A stretch of DNA of 64,000 bases from Xestospongia muta (Eukaryota > Porifera > Demospongiae > Haplosclerida > Petrosiidae), in the NCBI GenBank assembly GCA_963693285.1, contig OY848923.1, positions 2,490,038 through 2,554,037 on the forward strand. The letters are read 5' to 3'. Below, piece after piece: positions 47,101-59,388 of this stretch (position 1 is its first letter; every line of letters begins with the position of its first letter). Under the pieces are notes generated by a model. That model saw nothing but the letters and a program-made list of their open reading frames with translations, did no database searches and had not been told where the DNA came from. Both the position numbers and the translations under genes were made by a program.

Positions 47101-47569
47101 CTAACAATTATAACATATACCATTGCCAATCAAATTATCACCTTTCAAGAAAAACAAAACTACCACAAACTGTTTCTCATGAACCTTAACCTCCTTCAAG
47201 ACATAAAAAGACCACAAGTTAGTGAGCTATAACACAAGGTCAAACAGTCAATAACCTCCATTACTAAATAAATGTCCCTCCATAAACTTTCCCAGACATA
47301 ATACCTCTTTCTAGGTCTTATAATTCATATACAAACACACCCAGTAATACTCACTGACAAAAGTCAAGCATTAAAGTATTTCTTTGTACCTTAGCAAACC
47401 ACAAACTATTGAGTCAGGCCACAAGTGATTAACCTTGAAAACTATACAAATTCCCTCTACAAACTTTTACAGACCTAATGCCTCCATCGAAAGGGATTCA
47501 GCTTATATAAAGAGACTTTCAACACATAAAACTTTAGTGTACACTAATTTGAGCTATAGAGTGTCTGCC
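47101..47569 (+). promoter_or_regulatory. Type C promoter of 47570
   Basis: AAACTTTCCC at 47284-47293 and TATATAAA at 47504-47511, 59 bp before the ATG; otherwise close to the region before 33828. Confidence 0.65.
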
Positions 47570-48592
47570 ATGTACAAAATACTACTCCTTTTCATATTGG
47601 GTCTTTGTATAGAATTATTTCATGTCAATGGTGACAGTCATAGTGTAGGATGTACAGCTACTTGTACATCTACATGTCCTATTACCACTTCTAAACATTA
47701 CTGTAATGACTGTAAGGGTATTGAACATAAACTCCAACAACTTGATGCTAAACTTGATCATTTAATCGCACACTCAAATATAACAGATCTCTATCCTCCT
47801 TCTCCCCTCCTCCACTCCTGTGAGGAGATCATCACTAACTGGCCTGATAGTCCCTCTGACTATTACATCATAGCTGATACTATTGGACATCCTCGTCAAG
47901 TCTACTGTCATATGGAATCACTGTGTAACTCTGGAGGAGGATGGATGAGGGTAGCCTACCTCAATATGTCTGACCCTACAGAGGAATGTCCACCTGGATT
48001 TAGACTATATAACCAGAATGGAATAAGAGCATGTGGACGACCAGCATCAGCACCAGCTAATAGCTGTCAATCAGTCAAGTTCCCCTCCTACAGTATCAGT
48101 TACTCTCAAGTATGTGGTCAAGTTATTGGATATCAATATGGACATCCTGATGCTATAGGTGGAGGAAGAAACAACCTTAATGAAGCATATGTTGATGGTG
48201 TTAGCATAACTCGAGGTAATCTTCGTCAACATATCTGGACATTTATGGCTGCTCTACAAGAGAACTATTTCTATCTAAACGGTCAATTTGAGTGTCCCTG
48301 TGCTCCTAACAGTCCTGTGACTGTCCCATCTTTTATTGGTAATGACTATTTCTGTGAATCAGCTTGTCCTGGACACTGGCAATGGAATAAATTCTATCCT
48401 GGGGATCCACTCTGGGATGGTAAACAGTGTGGACTGATAGAGAAGGCCTGTTGTCTAGCTCCTGGTCTACCATGGTTTCATAAGACACTTAACTCTCCCA
48501 CTACTGACTATATAGAAATGAGAATATGTGGAGATGAAGCAGGAGGAAATGAAGATTCTCCAGTTGGTTACGATGAAATTTATGTTAAGTAA
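47570..48592 (+). CDS. Secreted fibrinogen-like family protein, type C stalk (340 aa)
   Basis: The start is set at MYKILLLFILGLCIELFHVNGD; the frame is open for 45 codons upstream but that includes the TATA box. The stalk is the same as in 44709. Core loop 1 is short (HPDAIGGGRNNLNEAY, with Glu for Gly), loop 2 YFYLNGQFE, and loop 3 CESACPGHWQWNKFYPGD with Ala before Cys and the GD insert, as in 57175 and 62062. It therefore joins a type C front to a type B/E-like back half. GQVIGYQ (Gln for Arg), GNLRQH (Leu for Pro) and GYDEIYVK are private changes. Confidence 0.9.
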   Translation: MYKILLLFILGLCIELFHVNGDSHSVGCTATCTSTCPITTSKHYCNDCKGIEHKLQQLDAKLDHLIAHSNITDLYPPSPLLHSCEEIITNWPDSPSDYYIIADTIGHPRQVYCHMESLCNSGGGWMRVAYLNMSDPTEECPPGFRLYNQNGIRACGRPASAPANSCQSVKFPSYSISYSQVCGQVIGYQYGHPDAIGGGRNNLNEAYVDGVSITRGNLRQHIWTFMAALQENYFYLNGQFECPCAPNSPVTVPSFIGNDYFCESACPGHWQWNKFYPGDPLWDGKQCGLIEKACCLAPGLPWFHKTLNSPTTDYIEMRICGDEAGGNEDSPVGYDEIYVK

Positions 48593-48738
48593 TTTAGAGA
48601 TATTGAAGAGTGAAATAATACCAATAATAATTATTGCATGTGATTGTTTAAATGTCTCTTTTAATTCAAATAAACTATTTTAAATAAAATCTGAAGTCAA
48701 TAGAGTACAGTGTAAGGTAGGAACATATAGCAGAACAT

Positions 48739-49985
48739 ATGCTAACTGTCCTTGTCTTCAGCTTTATTGTCACTCTAGTTTATGCTAATACTGGTAGTAA
48801 GTTAGACAACTGTCCAACTACTACCTCACTACAACAGTCTATAGCTAATCTCACTAACCTGGTCAATGACGCATTGTCCAAGTCTGCTCAGAGTTGTCTA
48901 GCTAATGCTGATAGTAGTAGTAATGTTGCTATCTTAGTACAACTAACAATGATGCAACAACTGTTTAACGTCAACCAAATGAATATGAGAGGTTGCTGTC
49001 CTGTACAGAACAGCAATAACGATAGTAAGGCTATTGTAGAACTAAGTGAAAAGCTAAGTACAAAAATTGAAAAGGCTTCAACACGAATAGAAGAAAACTT
49101 GAAGAAAATATTTGATGCCAAAATAAACAAACTCACAGCTAAAGTAAATCGTTTAATGGCACATGCAAATATTACTGATCTCTATCCTCCTTCTCTCCTA
49201 CACTCCTGTGAGGAGATCAACACTAACTGGCCTGATAGTCCCTCTGACTATTACATCATAGCTGATACTAATGGACATCTTCATCATGTCTACTGTCATA
49301 TGGAATCACTGTGTAACTCTGGAGGAGGATGGATGAGGGTAGCCTACCTCAACATGTCTGATCCTACAGAGGATGTCCACCTGAATTTAAACTGTATGAG
49401 GAAGATGGAATAAAAGCATGTGGACGACCAGCATTATCATCAGCTAATGGCTGTCATTCAGTCAAGTTTCCCTCCTACAGTATCAGTTACTCTCAAGTAT
49501 GTGGTCAAGTTATTGGATATCAATATGGATCACCTGATGCTATTGAACCTCATAGTAGAAGAAATCAAAGCATTAATGGAGCATATGTTGATGGTGTTAG
49601 TCTTACTCGTGGTAATCCTTGTAAACATATCTGGACATTTATGGCTGGTCTACAAGAGAACTACTTTTTTAAAAATGGTCAATGTGATTGTCCCTGTGCT
49701 CCTAACAGTCCTGTGACTGTTCCATCTTTTATCGGTAATGACTACTTCTGTGAGTCAGGTTGTCCTGGAAACTGGCAATATAATGTCTTCTGTACTGATC
49801 CACTCTGGGATGGTAAACAGTGTGGACTGATAGAGGAGGCCTGTTGTCTAACTCCTGGTCTACCATGGTTTAATAAGACACTTAACACTCCCACTACAGA
49901 TTATATAGAAATGAGAGTGTGTGGAGATCAACCAGCAACTGATGAAGATTCTCCTGTTAGTTATTATGAGATTTATATGAAGTAG
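48739..49985 (+). pseudogene. Type D long-stalk member with a 1-nt deletion and no promoter
   Basis: The front is nearly identical to 40606 (leader MLTVLVFSFIVTLVYANTGS and the 130-residue helical stalk). At about 49372 the family sequence gaggaatgtccacc reads gaggatgtccacc, losing one A. The frame then closes at 49413, while the other frame stays open to 49985 (ESGCPGNWQYNVFCTD, EIYMK). It starts only 146 bp after the previous gene's stop. That gap matches the 3' flank found after 58278 and 63111 up to gaacatatagcagaca, so it carries no TATA box or shared motif. Confidence 0.87.
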
Positions 49986-50954
49986 TCAAGATTGAAGATA
50001 ATAATATATTAACTATTGATATAATAAAATATTGCATACATGTTGATTAATTATTGTATTTGTCATAGTATTACTGCTAAATTTTTTGCTACATTTGTAA
50101 TGAGGTTAATAAAATAAAATTGAAGTTTGAAATATAATTTTTCAACCTAGAATTGAAGAACCTTAGTTTTGATATGGAAATAGACAAATCATAGCTTGAG
50201 TCAATTATTATGTTTGAATCAAAAAACAAACAAACATGTTATATAAACATGTTCCACTTCACATCTCTGATTATGTTCATTATTTAACAAAGAATAGTAA
50301 CAGTATATACATGTGTCATTGTGCTCCTAACAGTCCACTGACTATCTGATTATCTAGATTTAAAAGTATATGCTAACCACGTAACAAGTGATTAAGACAC
50401 TCCAGTTGATTACTACAAATAAAATCCAAATTATCACTCTATTATACTTAAATATATATAGTCCTCGGTCAGATTTTAGGGTTCCAACTCTTTAATAATC
50501 ACAATATTACTTAATCACTTTCTTCCCATACTAAATCCCAACCTATAATAGCACAATTAGAATAAAAGAGTACATTGTAAATCCAGTATATAAATCATAG
50601 GATCAACATTTTGGACTGTTAGGAATATATACTGTGTACAATAATGTAGACAAGATTGGGTGCTTGTTGTTGTGTAAAAGGATTATCACTATATATAAAT
50701 TGCAATGGATATTTAGTTGGTAATTAAAATGGATAAGTGTGTGTATTTCTGATTTAAGGTTTAGATGTAGGTCATATAATATAATGTTGATGTGGTTTGA
50801 TAGACTATCTTGTTGGTTTATAATGTCAAAATAAACAAACCACAAATATGTTTAGATAAGGATAATGTGTTAATATGTCTCCTTCCTGACCAAACTGTTC
50901 ATGTCAGTCATTATAATACATGTAATTTGACTGTGTTATCTTTAATATGAAGTA
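49986..50954. other. 3' flank with a decayed gene end
   Basis: It belongs to the flank family of 45950, 54700 and 61000. At about 50290-50430 tcattgtgctcctaacagtc then agacactccagttgattact is a relic of the core's CPCAPNSP and EDSPVSYYE codons, also present at 60735-60860. No live gene. Confidence 0.55.
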
Positions 50955-51606
50955 CAAATATTACTGATCTCTATCCTCCTTCATCTTTATTACACTCCTG
51001 TGAAGAGATCAACACTAACTAACCTGATAGTCCCTCTGACTATTATATCATAGCTGATACTAATGGACATCCTTGTCATGTCTACTGTCATATGGAATCA
51101 CTGTGTAACTCTAGAGGAGGTTGGATGAGGGTAGCCTACCTCAACATGTCTGACCCTACAGAAAAATGTCCACCTGGATTTAAACTATATAATGAGAGTG
51201 GAATAAGAGCATGTGGACGACCAGCATCATCACCAGCTGGTTACTGTCAATCAGTCAAGTTCCCCTCCTACAGTATCAGTTACTCTCAAGTATATGATCA
51301 AGTTATTGGATATCAATATGGACATTCTGACTCCCTTTGTCCTAGATGTAATATTAATCAAGCATATGTTGATGGTATTAGTCTAACGCATGGTAATTCT
51401 TGTAAATGTATCTGGACATTTACGGCTGCTCTACAAAAGAATTCTATCAAAATAGTAGACACAGGCCTGTTGTCTAGCTCCTCGTCTACCGTGGTTCCAT
51501 AGGACATTAAACTCCAACTTCTGACTGCATAGAATTGAGAATATATGGAGATGAACCAGGGACACCTGAAGACTGTTCATTGCCTAGTGTGAATCTATGT
51601 TATGTA
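50955..51606 (+). pseudogene. Core without leader, joined to flank DNA
   Basis: The flank sequence ctttaatatgaagtacaaa, otherwise followed by cacaa (46310, 55080, 61390), here runs straight into tattactgatctctatcctc of the stalk end. TGG of TNWPDSP is TAA (about 51019). The core is open 51092-51502 with losses (QVYDQVIG has lost a Cys; SLCPRCNINQAY), then jumps from ALQKNS to the ACCLAP region with a deletion. The end is frameshifted. Confidence 0.85.
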
Positions 51607-52078
51607 ACGAACATAAGGAAAGATGTTAAGTGGAATATGTACATTTATTGTAGTTTGTTTGGTTTTATTACATGACAAAGATAGAAAATTATCTCATTGG
51701 CACAATAATTAGGTGCATAATAAATAATTAATATTTTTGTACCACCAAGTAATTTTGGCTAACATTACAAACTAAAACAAATAATTTCATACATAATTCA
51801 TATGGTAGTACTAATATTGAAGAATTGACTACATACTTGTACTATAGAAAAACCTACTTCTAGTGACCTATTATAATCCCTTAAGAGATAACACAACCAC
51901 TAAAACAACATATCTCATGACCTCTTACTCTCTTTAGGAGATATGATAACCACAATACATTGAGCTACTGTCACAAGGTCAAACAGTCATTAATCTTGAT
52001 TACATAATGAATGGTCCTCTACAAACTTTCCCAAACCAAATACCTCCTTCATAGAGAACTTTACAGTGGCAAACAACT
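51607..52078. other. Spacer, no gene
   Basis: Non-coding, with an AAACTTTCCC motif at 52023-52032 before the relic that follows. Similar to about 46720-46915. Confidence 0.45.
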
Positions 52079-52394
52079 TGTACATTTATGACTGCTGTAG
52101 TAGAAAACCTTTACATTACTGAGTGGATCTGTTATATGTCCATGTACTTCTAATAGTGCTCTCTATTTCATTTTTATCTGTAAAGATTATTCTGCAAGTC
52201 TAGAAATATACTTTCTGATCATTTTGGGATAATAACCAGTGTGGTCTGATAATAAAGATGGCCTGTTGTCTTGTTCAGGTCTACCATGGTTCCATAAGAC
52301 ACTTGACTACTCTCCCACTACTGATTATATAGAAATGAGGATATGTGGAAATGAAGACTCTTCAGTTGCTTACTATGAAATTTATGCTACATAA
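52079..52394 (+). pseudogene. Fragment of the core's second half, longer copy of 46915-47100
   Basis: Same decayed core piece, but here it continues through ctaccatggttccataagac, aaatgaggatatgtgg and GAAATTTATGCTACATAA. Stops and shifts lie in all frames. Confidence 0.8.
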
Positions 52395-53265
52395 TGTGAG
52401 ATGGTGACAAGTAGGATATTGCCAGTGATTGTATGTAATTATTTTCAAATTAGCTAATTAAAAAATTAAAATCTACAGTGAAGATACTAGTGAGAAAGGA
52501 ATCACTAGCAAGAAGAATATTTTTCAGATACTACATAGTTGTAATTCAATAAAGAAACTGTTAATTACTTGACTGTGGTTACAACTGATAGTATAGAAGA
52601 CTTATATTGTTAAAGTAAGAGGAACAACCAGAGGAGATTGACACTATAGAATTAAATCTTTAAAAAGTGTTGCTAGGTTACATGATAATTAATGGTTTTA
52701 TTAGTTTGCTAACCATTTATACATAGGAAGAAATACTCTCAAAATGATATAAATTGATTAGAACATTATCTACTTTAAAATCAATCAATAAACTTTTAAG
52801 AAGTCAATTTAGTCATTTTTAGGAGGTCAATATTTCAAGAAAAACAAAACTACCACAAAGTATGTTTCTCATGAACCTTTACCTCCTTCAAGAGATAAGA
52901 TGACCACAAGCTATTGAGCTATTAACACAAGGTCAAACAGTCAATAACTTCTATTACTAAATAAATGTCCCTCCATAAACTTTCTCAAACATAATACCTC
53001 AAACATAATACCTCAAACGTAATAGGTCTTATCATTCATATACAAACACACCCAGTAATACTCACTAAAAACATCAAGCATTAGAGTATTTCTTTGTACC
53101 AAACCACAAACTATTGAGTCAAGCCACAAGTAATTAACCTTGAAAACTATATAAATTCCTCTATCACGACCTAATACCTCCATCAAAAGGGACTCAGCTT
53201 ATAAAAAGAGACTTTCAACACATAAAACTTTAGATTACACTAGTTTGAGCTAAAGAGTGTCTGCC
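52395..53265 (+). promoter_or_regulatory. Spacer and type C promoter of 53266
   Basis: From about 52830 it matches the other type C promoters: AAACTTTCTC (one base off the motif) at 52976-52985, a local triplication of aaacataatacctc at about 52987-53025, and TATAAAAAG at 53200-53208, 66 bp before the ATG. Confidence 0.6.
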
Positions 53266-54294
53266 ATGTACAAAATACTACTCCTTTTCATATTGGGTCT
53301 TTGTATAGAATTACTTCATGGCAATGGTGACAGTCATACTGGAGGATGTACAGCTACTTGTACAGCTACATGTCCTATTACCACTTCTAAACAAGGCTGT
53401 AATGACTGTAAAGGTATTGAACATAAACTCCAACAAGTTGACGCTAAGCTTGATCGTTTAATCGCACATGCAAATATTACTGATCTCTATCCTCCTTCTC
53501 CTCTCCTACACTCCTGTGAAGAGATCAAGACTAACTGGCCTGATAGTCCCTCTGACTTTTACATCATAGCTGATACTAACGGACATTCTCGTCATGTCTA
53601 CTGTCATATGGAATCAATGTGTAACTCTAGTGGAGGATGGATGAGGGTAGCCTACCTCAACATGTCTGACCCTACAGAGGAATGTCCATCTGGATTTAGG
53701 CTATATGATCAAAATGGAATAAGAGCATGTGGACGACCAGCATCAGCACCAGCTGGTTACTGTCAATCAGTCAAGTTCCCCTCCTACAGTATCAGTTACT
53801 CTCAAGTATGTGGTCGAGTTACTGGATATCAATATGGATCACCTGATGCTATTCAACCGAATAGTGGAAGAAATAAAAGCATTAATGGAGCATATGTTGA
53901 CGGTGTTAGTCTTACTCGTGGTAATCCTCGTAAACATATCTGGACATTTATGGCTGGTCTACAGGAGAACTACTTTTTTATAAATGGTCTATATGACTGT
54001 CCCTGTGCTCCTAACAGTCCTGTGACTGTTCCATCTTTTATCGGTAATTGCTACTTCTGTGAGTCTGGTTGTCCTGGAAACTGGCAACTTAATGTCTTCT
54101 ACACTGATCCACTCTGGGATGGTAAACAGTGTGGACTGATAGAAAAGACCTGTTGTCAAGCTCATGGTCTACCATGGTTTCATAAGACACTTAACTCTCC
54201 CACTACTGACTATATAGAAATGAGAGTGTGTGGAGATTTCAATACAAATGATGAAGATTCTCCTGTTGGTTATTATGAGATTTATGTGAAGTAG
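53266..54294 (+). CDS. Secreted fibrinogen-like family protein, type C stalk (342 aa)
   Basis: ATG of MYKILLLFILGLCIELLHGNGD. The stalk KGIEHKLQQVDAKLDRLIAH differs from 44709 by a few residues. Core: loop 1 QPNSGRNKSINGAY, loop 2 YFFINGLYDC and loop 3 CPGNWQLNVFYTD. MESMCNS for MESLCNS, CQAHGLPW for CQAPGLPW and a Thr-Gly at GRVTGYQ are private. It is nearest overall to 44709, and the 3' flanks are also related, so the two are probably products of one duplication about 8.5 kb apart. Confidence 0.91.
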   Translation: MYKILLLFILGLCIELLHGNGDSHTGGCTATCTATCPITTSKQGCNDCKGIEHKLQQVDAKLDRLIAHANITDLYPPSPLLHSCEEIKTNWPDSPSDFYIIADTNGHSRHVYCHMESMCNSSGGWMRVAYLNMSDPTEECPSGFRLYDQNGIRACGRPASAPAGYCQSVKFPSYSISYSQVCGRVTGYQYGSPDAIQPNSGRNKSINGAYVDGVSLTRGNPRKHIWTFMAGLQENYFFINGLYDCPCAPNSPVTVPSFIGNCYFCESGCPGNWQLNVFYTDPLWDGKQCGLIEKTCCQAHGLPWFHKTLNSPTTDYIEMRVCGDFNTNDEDSPVGYYEIYVK

Positions 54295-55741
54295 TCAAGA
54301 TTGAAGACAATAATGTACTAACTAGTGATAAAATAAAATTTTTCCGTACATGTTGATCAATTATTGATTTTGTCATATAATTGCTGTTACATTAATGAGG
54401 TTAATAAAATAAAATGAAAGTTTTCAATATAATTACTCAAAATATATCTTCTTTTAATCTTGAATTGAGGAACCTTAGTTTTGATATTGAAAATAGACAA
54501 ATCATAGCTAGAGTCAATAATTATGTTTGAATCAAAAAACAAACAAACAAATATATAAACATGTTCCACTCCACAACTCTGATTATGTTCATTACTTAAC
54601 AAAGAATAGTACAGAACAGGTTTTAGGATTCTTACTCTTCAATAATCACAATATTACTTAATCACTTTCTTCCCATACTAAATCTCAACCTATAATAGCA
54701 CAATTAGAATCAAAAGAGTACATTGTAAATCTAGTATATAAATCACAGCATCAACATTTTTGACAATTAGAAATATATACTGTGTACAATAATGTAGACA
54801 AGATTGGGTGCTTGTTGTTGTGTAAAAGGATTATCACTATATATAAATTGCAATGGATATTTAGCTGGTAGCTAAAATAGATAAGTGTGTGTATTTCTGA
54901 TTGCAGTGACTAATATCTAAGGATGTAGGTCATATCCACCTTGTTGGTTTATAGTGTCAAAATAAACAAACCACAAATATCTTTAGATAAGGGATAATGT
55001 GTCACTGTGTCCCTTCCTGACCAAAACTGTTCATATCAGTCATTGTAATAAATGTAATTTGACTGTACTATCTTTAATATGAAGTACAAACACAACTCCA
55101 ATACATGTACATAATAATCTCTTGATTTCCAAGAATAAATGTCAATCAACTATTCATAGTTACATAGATACAGTGAATTTAAGAGAGGACAGTCTGTGAC
55201 TATTTATTAATTCAATAAATATAATTTATGAACAATATTTTCATTATATGAGTCCAGAGCCAACATATTTGGAACATTTCAAAACATTCTTACACAGCAA
55301 TTTGGTGGCTAATAATGTATTATCAAGAAACCATTATTAATAATAATAGTGATGTGGTCAGTATTATTAGTTTAACCTTATAGTATAATAAAGATAAATA
55401 GAATTAAGTTTTTTTAATATTCTTATATTTATCAAATTAATAAAAAACAAATTTTCTTTTATATATAATTTACTCCTATCAAAACCAATTACAAAAAAAA
55501 CCTTCAACAAAAGATGAATAGTTCCCAGTAACATCAGGTGAGTACTCTCATTGTCTTACTTCAATACATTTATGACCTATCATATATTTAGTACATATCT
55601 TCTATAAACTTTCCAATCAACAATTGCTAACATCTGCAATCCTTTCCTTATAAATGACACTCGTAGCAATTGAATTAGAATGCTAGCTAGTGCTATACCA
55701 TCTTATGTGACTTACATAAGATATTATCTAGACTGAAAAAA
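54295..55741. other. Spacer duplicated at 60414-62061
   Basis: Nearly the whole spacer (tgaagacaataatgtactaa through gtaacatcaggtgagtactc) is paralogous to 60414-62061, including the promoter of the next gene: AAACTTTCCA at 55606-55615 and TATAAAT at 55649-55655, 87 bp before the ATG. No gene inside. Confidence 0.7.
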
Positions 55742-56751
55742 ATGCTAAAAATAATTATCTTAGGCTTTGCCATTGGCCTAGTTCATGTCAATGGTGACAA
55801 TCATACTGGAGGATGTACAGCTACTTATACAACTACATGTCCAATAACTCCTCCTACATATGGTTCTTGTAGTAATGACAGTAACACTGTTGAGAAAAAG
55901 TTAGTGCAACTCAATACAAAGATGAACCAGATTGAAGCAAAACTTGATCATTTAATGACACGTGCAAATATTACTGATCTCTATCCTTCTTCTCTACTAC
56001 ACTCCTGTGAAGAGATCAACACTAATTGGCCTGATAGTCCCTCTGACTATTACATCATAGCTGATACTAATGGACATCTTCATCATGTCTACTGTCATAT
56101 GGAATCACTGTGTAACTCTGGAGAAAGATGGATGAGGGTAGCCTACCTCAACATGTCTGACCCTACAGAAGAATGTCCACCTGGATTTAAACTTTATGAA
56201 TAAGATGGAGTAAGAGCACGTGGACAACCAGCATCATTACCAGCTAATAGGTGTCAATCAGTCAAGTTCCCCTCCTACAGTATCAGTTACTCTCAAGTAT
56301 GTTGTCAAGTTATTGGATATCAATATGGACATCCTGATGCTATTCAACCTCATAGTAGAAGAAATCAAAGCATTAATGGAGCATATGTTGATAGTGTTAG
56401 CATTACTCGTGAAAATCCTCGTCAACGTGTCTGGACATTTATGGCTGCTCTACAAGAGAACTATTTCTATCAAAATGGTCAATTTGAGTGTCCCTGTGTT
56501 CCTAACAGTCCTGTGACTGTCTCATCTTTTATCAGTAATGAATATTTCAGTGAGTCAGCTTGTCCTGGACACTGGAAATGAAATAAATTCTACCCTGGGG
56601 ATCCACTCTGGGATGGTAAACAGTGTGGACTGAAAGAGAAAGCCTGTTGTCTAGCTCCTGGTCTACCATGGTTCCATAAGACACTTAACTCCCCCACTAA
56701 TGACTATATAGAAATAAGAATATGTGGAGATGAAGTTGGCAGTTCAGAAGT
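55742..56751 (+). pseudogene. Type B member with several stops and no C-terminus
   Basis: The leader MLKIIILGFAIGLVHVNGD, block and stalk VEKKLVQLNTKMNQIEAKLD are intact and match 62062. TAA at 56201-56203 sits where a Glu codon is expected after LYE. Further on there is CGACCAGC to CAACCAGC, TGT to TTGT changes (cysteine losses in QVCGR and CPCAP), and TGA for TGG at about 56578. The last 15 codons are gone: gttggcagttcagaa joins to unrelated DNA at about 56751. Long dead. Confidence 0.87.
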
Positions 56752-57174
56752 GAAAGTTATATCCAACAATATAATAAAACAACGAAAACAGACTAATCTG
56801 TTACATACAAAACATCTAGTCCAAAAACAATTAGGGAATTATATACACCAATAATATCAGTCTCCATTATTAAAACATTACTAGCTAATTTAATGTGTAA
56901 AGATAACTTTGTAGTAACTTTTAAATTATTAGTAGTTTTAAAGAACATTTTTAAAAACTTTAAGTGAAGACAACATTGTTAGAAACTACTGATATTTATA
57001 CAAGGACAAGTCATCAGTGAACCCACAAATTGAACAAATGACCTTCCATAAACTTTCCCAAACTATTAAAGGTGACCTCATTATAATAACCAGCTAATTT
57101 TGTAAATTATATAAAAAAATAAAATAAAAGGACCTTTAGTTTTATTCTGTAAGTAAAGCAGCTATCATCTAGTG
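56752..57174 (+). promoter_or_regulatory. Type E promoter of 57175
   Basis: AAACTTTCCC at 57050-57059 and TATATAAA at 57108-57115, 60 bp before the ATG, then cctttagttttattctgtaa. A near copy precedes 59389 (59130-59388). Confidence 0.65.
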
Positions 57175-58278
57175 ATGAAAGTGATCACTCTATTTGTCTT
57201 GGGGCTTGTATTAGGTCTGACTCAGACTGAAAGTAGTAGCAGTTGTACAGCTACATGTACATCTACATGTCCCTCTACCAGTTGTAATATACAACATCGT
57301 AATAACAGTAAAGCTATAGTAGAGCTAGGTGAAAAGCTTAGTGCTAAGATTGACAACATAACTTCAATACTAGATGACAGAATGAATGAAAAGCAACTCA
57401 ATACAAAGATGAACCAAATTGAAGCAAAACTTGATCGTTTGATGGCGCATGCAAACATTACTGATCTCTATCTTCCTTCTTCTCTCTTACACTCCTGTGA
57501 GGAGATCAATACTAACTGGCCTGATAGTCCCTCTGACTATTACATCATAGCTGATACTAATGGACATCCTCGTCATGTCTACTGTCATATGGAATCACTG
57601 TGTAACTCTGGAGGAGGATGGATGAGGGTAGCCTACCTTAATATGTCTGACCCTACAGAGGAATGTCCACCTGGATTTAGACTGTATAATGAGAGTGGAA
57701 TAAGAGCATGTGGACGACCAGCATTATCGCCAGTTGATAGTTGTCAATCAGTCAAGTTTCCCTCCTACAGTATCAGCTACTCTCAACTATGTGGTCGAGT
57801 TATTGGATATCAATATGCATCACCTGATGCCATTGCTCCTTATCGCTCTCAGAAAAATAACCTTAATGGAGCATATGTTGACGGTGTTAGTCTCACTCGT
57901 GGTAATCCTCGTAAACATATTTGGACATTTATGGCTGCTCTACAAGAAAACTACTTCTATACTAATGGCATACAAGACTGTCCCTGTGCTCCTAACAGTC
58001 CTGTGACTGTCCCATCATTTATTGGTAATGACTACTTCTGTGAGTCTGGTTGTCCTGGACACTGGCAATGGAATACATTCTATCCTGGGGATCCACTCTG
58101 GGATGGTAAACAGTGTGGACTAATAGAGAGTCCCTGTTGTCTAGCTCCTGGTCTACCATGGTTCCATAAGACACTTAACTCTACCACTACTGACTATATA
58201 GAAATGAGAGTATGTGCTGATGAAGTTAGCAGTTCGGAAGACTCTCCAGTCAATTATTTTGAAATTTATGTTAAGTAA
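57175..58278 (+). CDS. Secreted fibrinogen-like family protein, type E stalk (367 aa)
   Basis: Signal peptide MKVITLFVLGLVLGLTQT, then SSSSCTATCTSTCPSTSC. The stalk (about 45-92) first follows the type D pattern (KAIVELGEKLSAKID), adds NITSILDDRMNEKQ, then ends with the type B repeat LNTKMNQIEAKLDRL: three stalk modules in one protein, about 6 heptads, with a NIT sequon in the middle. Core loop 1 is APYRSQKNNLNGAY, loop 2 YFYTNGIQDC and loop 3 CPGHWQWNTFYPGD. ESPCC for KACC and NYFEIYVK are private. All core Cys are present. Confidence 0.91.
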   Translation: MKVITLFVLGLVLGLTQTESSSSCTATCTSTCPSTSCNIQHRNNSKAIVELGEKLSAKIDNITSILDDRMNEKQLNTKMNQIEAKLDRLMAHANITDLYLPSSLLHSCEEINTNWPDSPSDYYIIADTNGHPRHVYCHMESLCNSGGGWMRVAYLNMSDPTEECPPGFRLYNESGIRACGRPALSPVDSCQSVKFPSYSISYSQLCGRVIGYQYASPDAIAPYRSQKNNLNGAYVDGVSLTRGNPRKHIWTFMAALQENYFYTNGIQDCPCAPNSPVTVPSFIGNDYFCESGCPGHWQWNTFYPGDPLWDGKQCGLIESPCCLAPGLPWFHKTLNSTTTDYIEMRVCADEVSSSEDSPVNYFEIYVK

Positions 58279-59388
58279 TTTAAAGACATTAAAGAGTGAA
58301 ATAATACCAATAATAATTATTACATTTGATTTGTTAAATTTCCCTTTTAATTCAAATAAACCATTTTAAATAAAAGCTGAGGTCATTAGAGTACAGTGTG
58401 AAGTAGGAACATATAGCAGACAAAGACAACACACTATAACTTTAGTCCAAAATATTCAATAAAGGAGATATGTGGGTAACATTTTACTAGTCAAAGTCAT
58501 AGTATGTACATGTTCATAGATTACATAGAAGTAATTAATTGTATTGGTACAAGTAAGAGTGAAGGTAGTTCAGTGTCTCAGAGATTATGACTCTTACAGC
58601 TAATCATTTCAAAACAATGTACTTGTCAAATATGACTACCATATACCCAGTTATTACATGATTTTCATGTTTTTCACAGAAAGAGCTTATCTGCAAAATT
58701 AATATTGGGTCAAGCATAAAAATTAAACTGTTATTGAGTTATAAAAGTATGCTTTCCATTCACAAAATTTGTACTGCGTGATAATAACCAAGTGTACAGT
58801 AAGTGATGATTTATTTCTTAAAGTTAAATGTACCACTTAACACAAATATTATTATTATTATCATCATGTATCTGATGTTACATGTTAAACACTAAACTAA
58901 AAAATGCTATAACATTTTAACAAGACTATAATTGAAAAAGTTATCCTATAATTGTTTTGGAAGACACTGGCTTCAAAGTGAAACACTGACTAGAGCTAAA
59001 AAGATTGCATAATTAGCAGCAGTGCAAGACTAATAGCTAGTGAATGCTAGATATATAGAAGAGCAAGTTAGTGCATATAGCAACCAATAAATTTCATATA
59101 TCCTAACTGTGTAATGATGAGTATGAAGTAGTAACCTTTGAATCATTAGTATTTTAATAGCATTTTTAAACTTTTAATGAAGACAACTTGTTAGAAACTA
59201 CTGATATTTATACAAGGACAAGTCATCAGTGAACCTATAAATTGAATAAATGACCTTCCATAAACTTTCCTAAACCATTAAAGGTGACCTCATTATAATA
59301 ACCAGCTAATTTTGTAAATTATATAAAAGAAAATAAAAGAATAGGACCTTTAGTTTTATTCTGTAAGTAAAGCAGCTATCATCTAGTG
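58279..59388. other. Spacer; first 830 bp duplicated after 63111
   Basis: About 58270-59100 (attaaagagtgaaataatac to gatatatagaagagcaagtt) is paralogous to 63105-63900. About 59130-59388 is the type E promoter, with the motif as AAACTTTCCT at 59262-59271. No gene. Confidence 0.65.
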
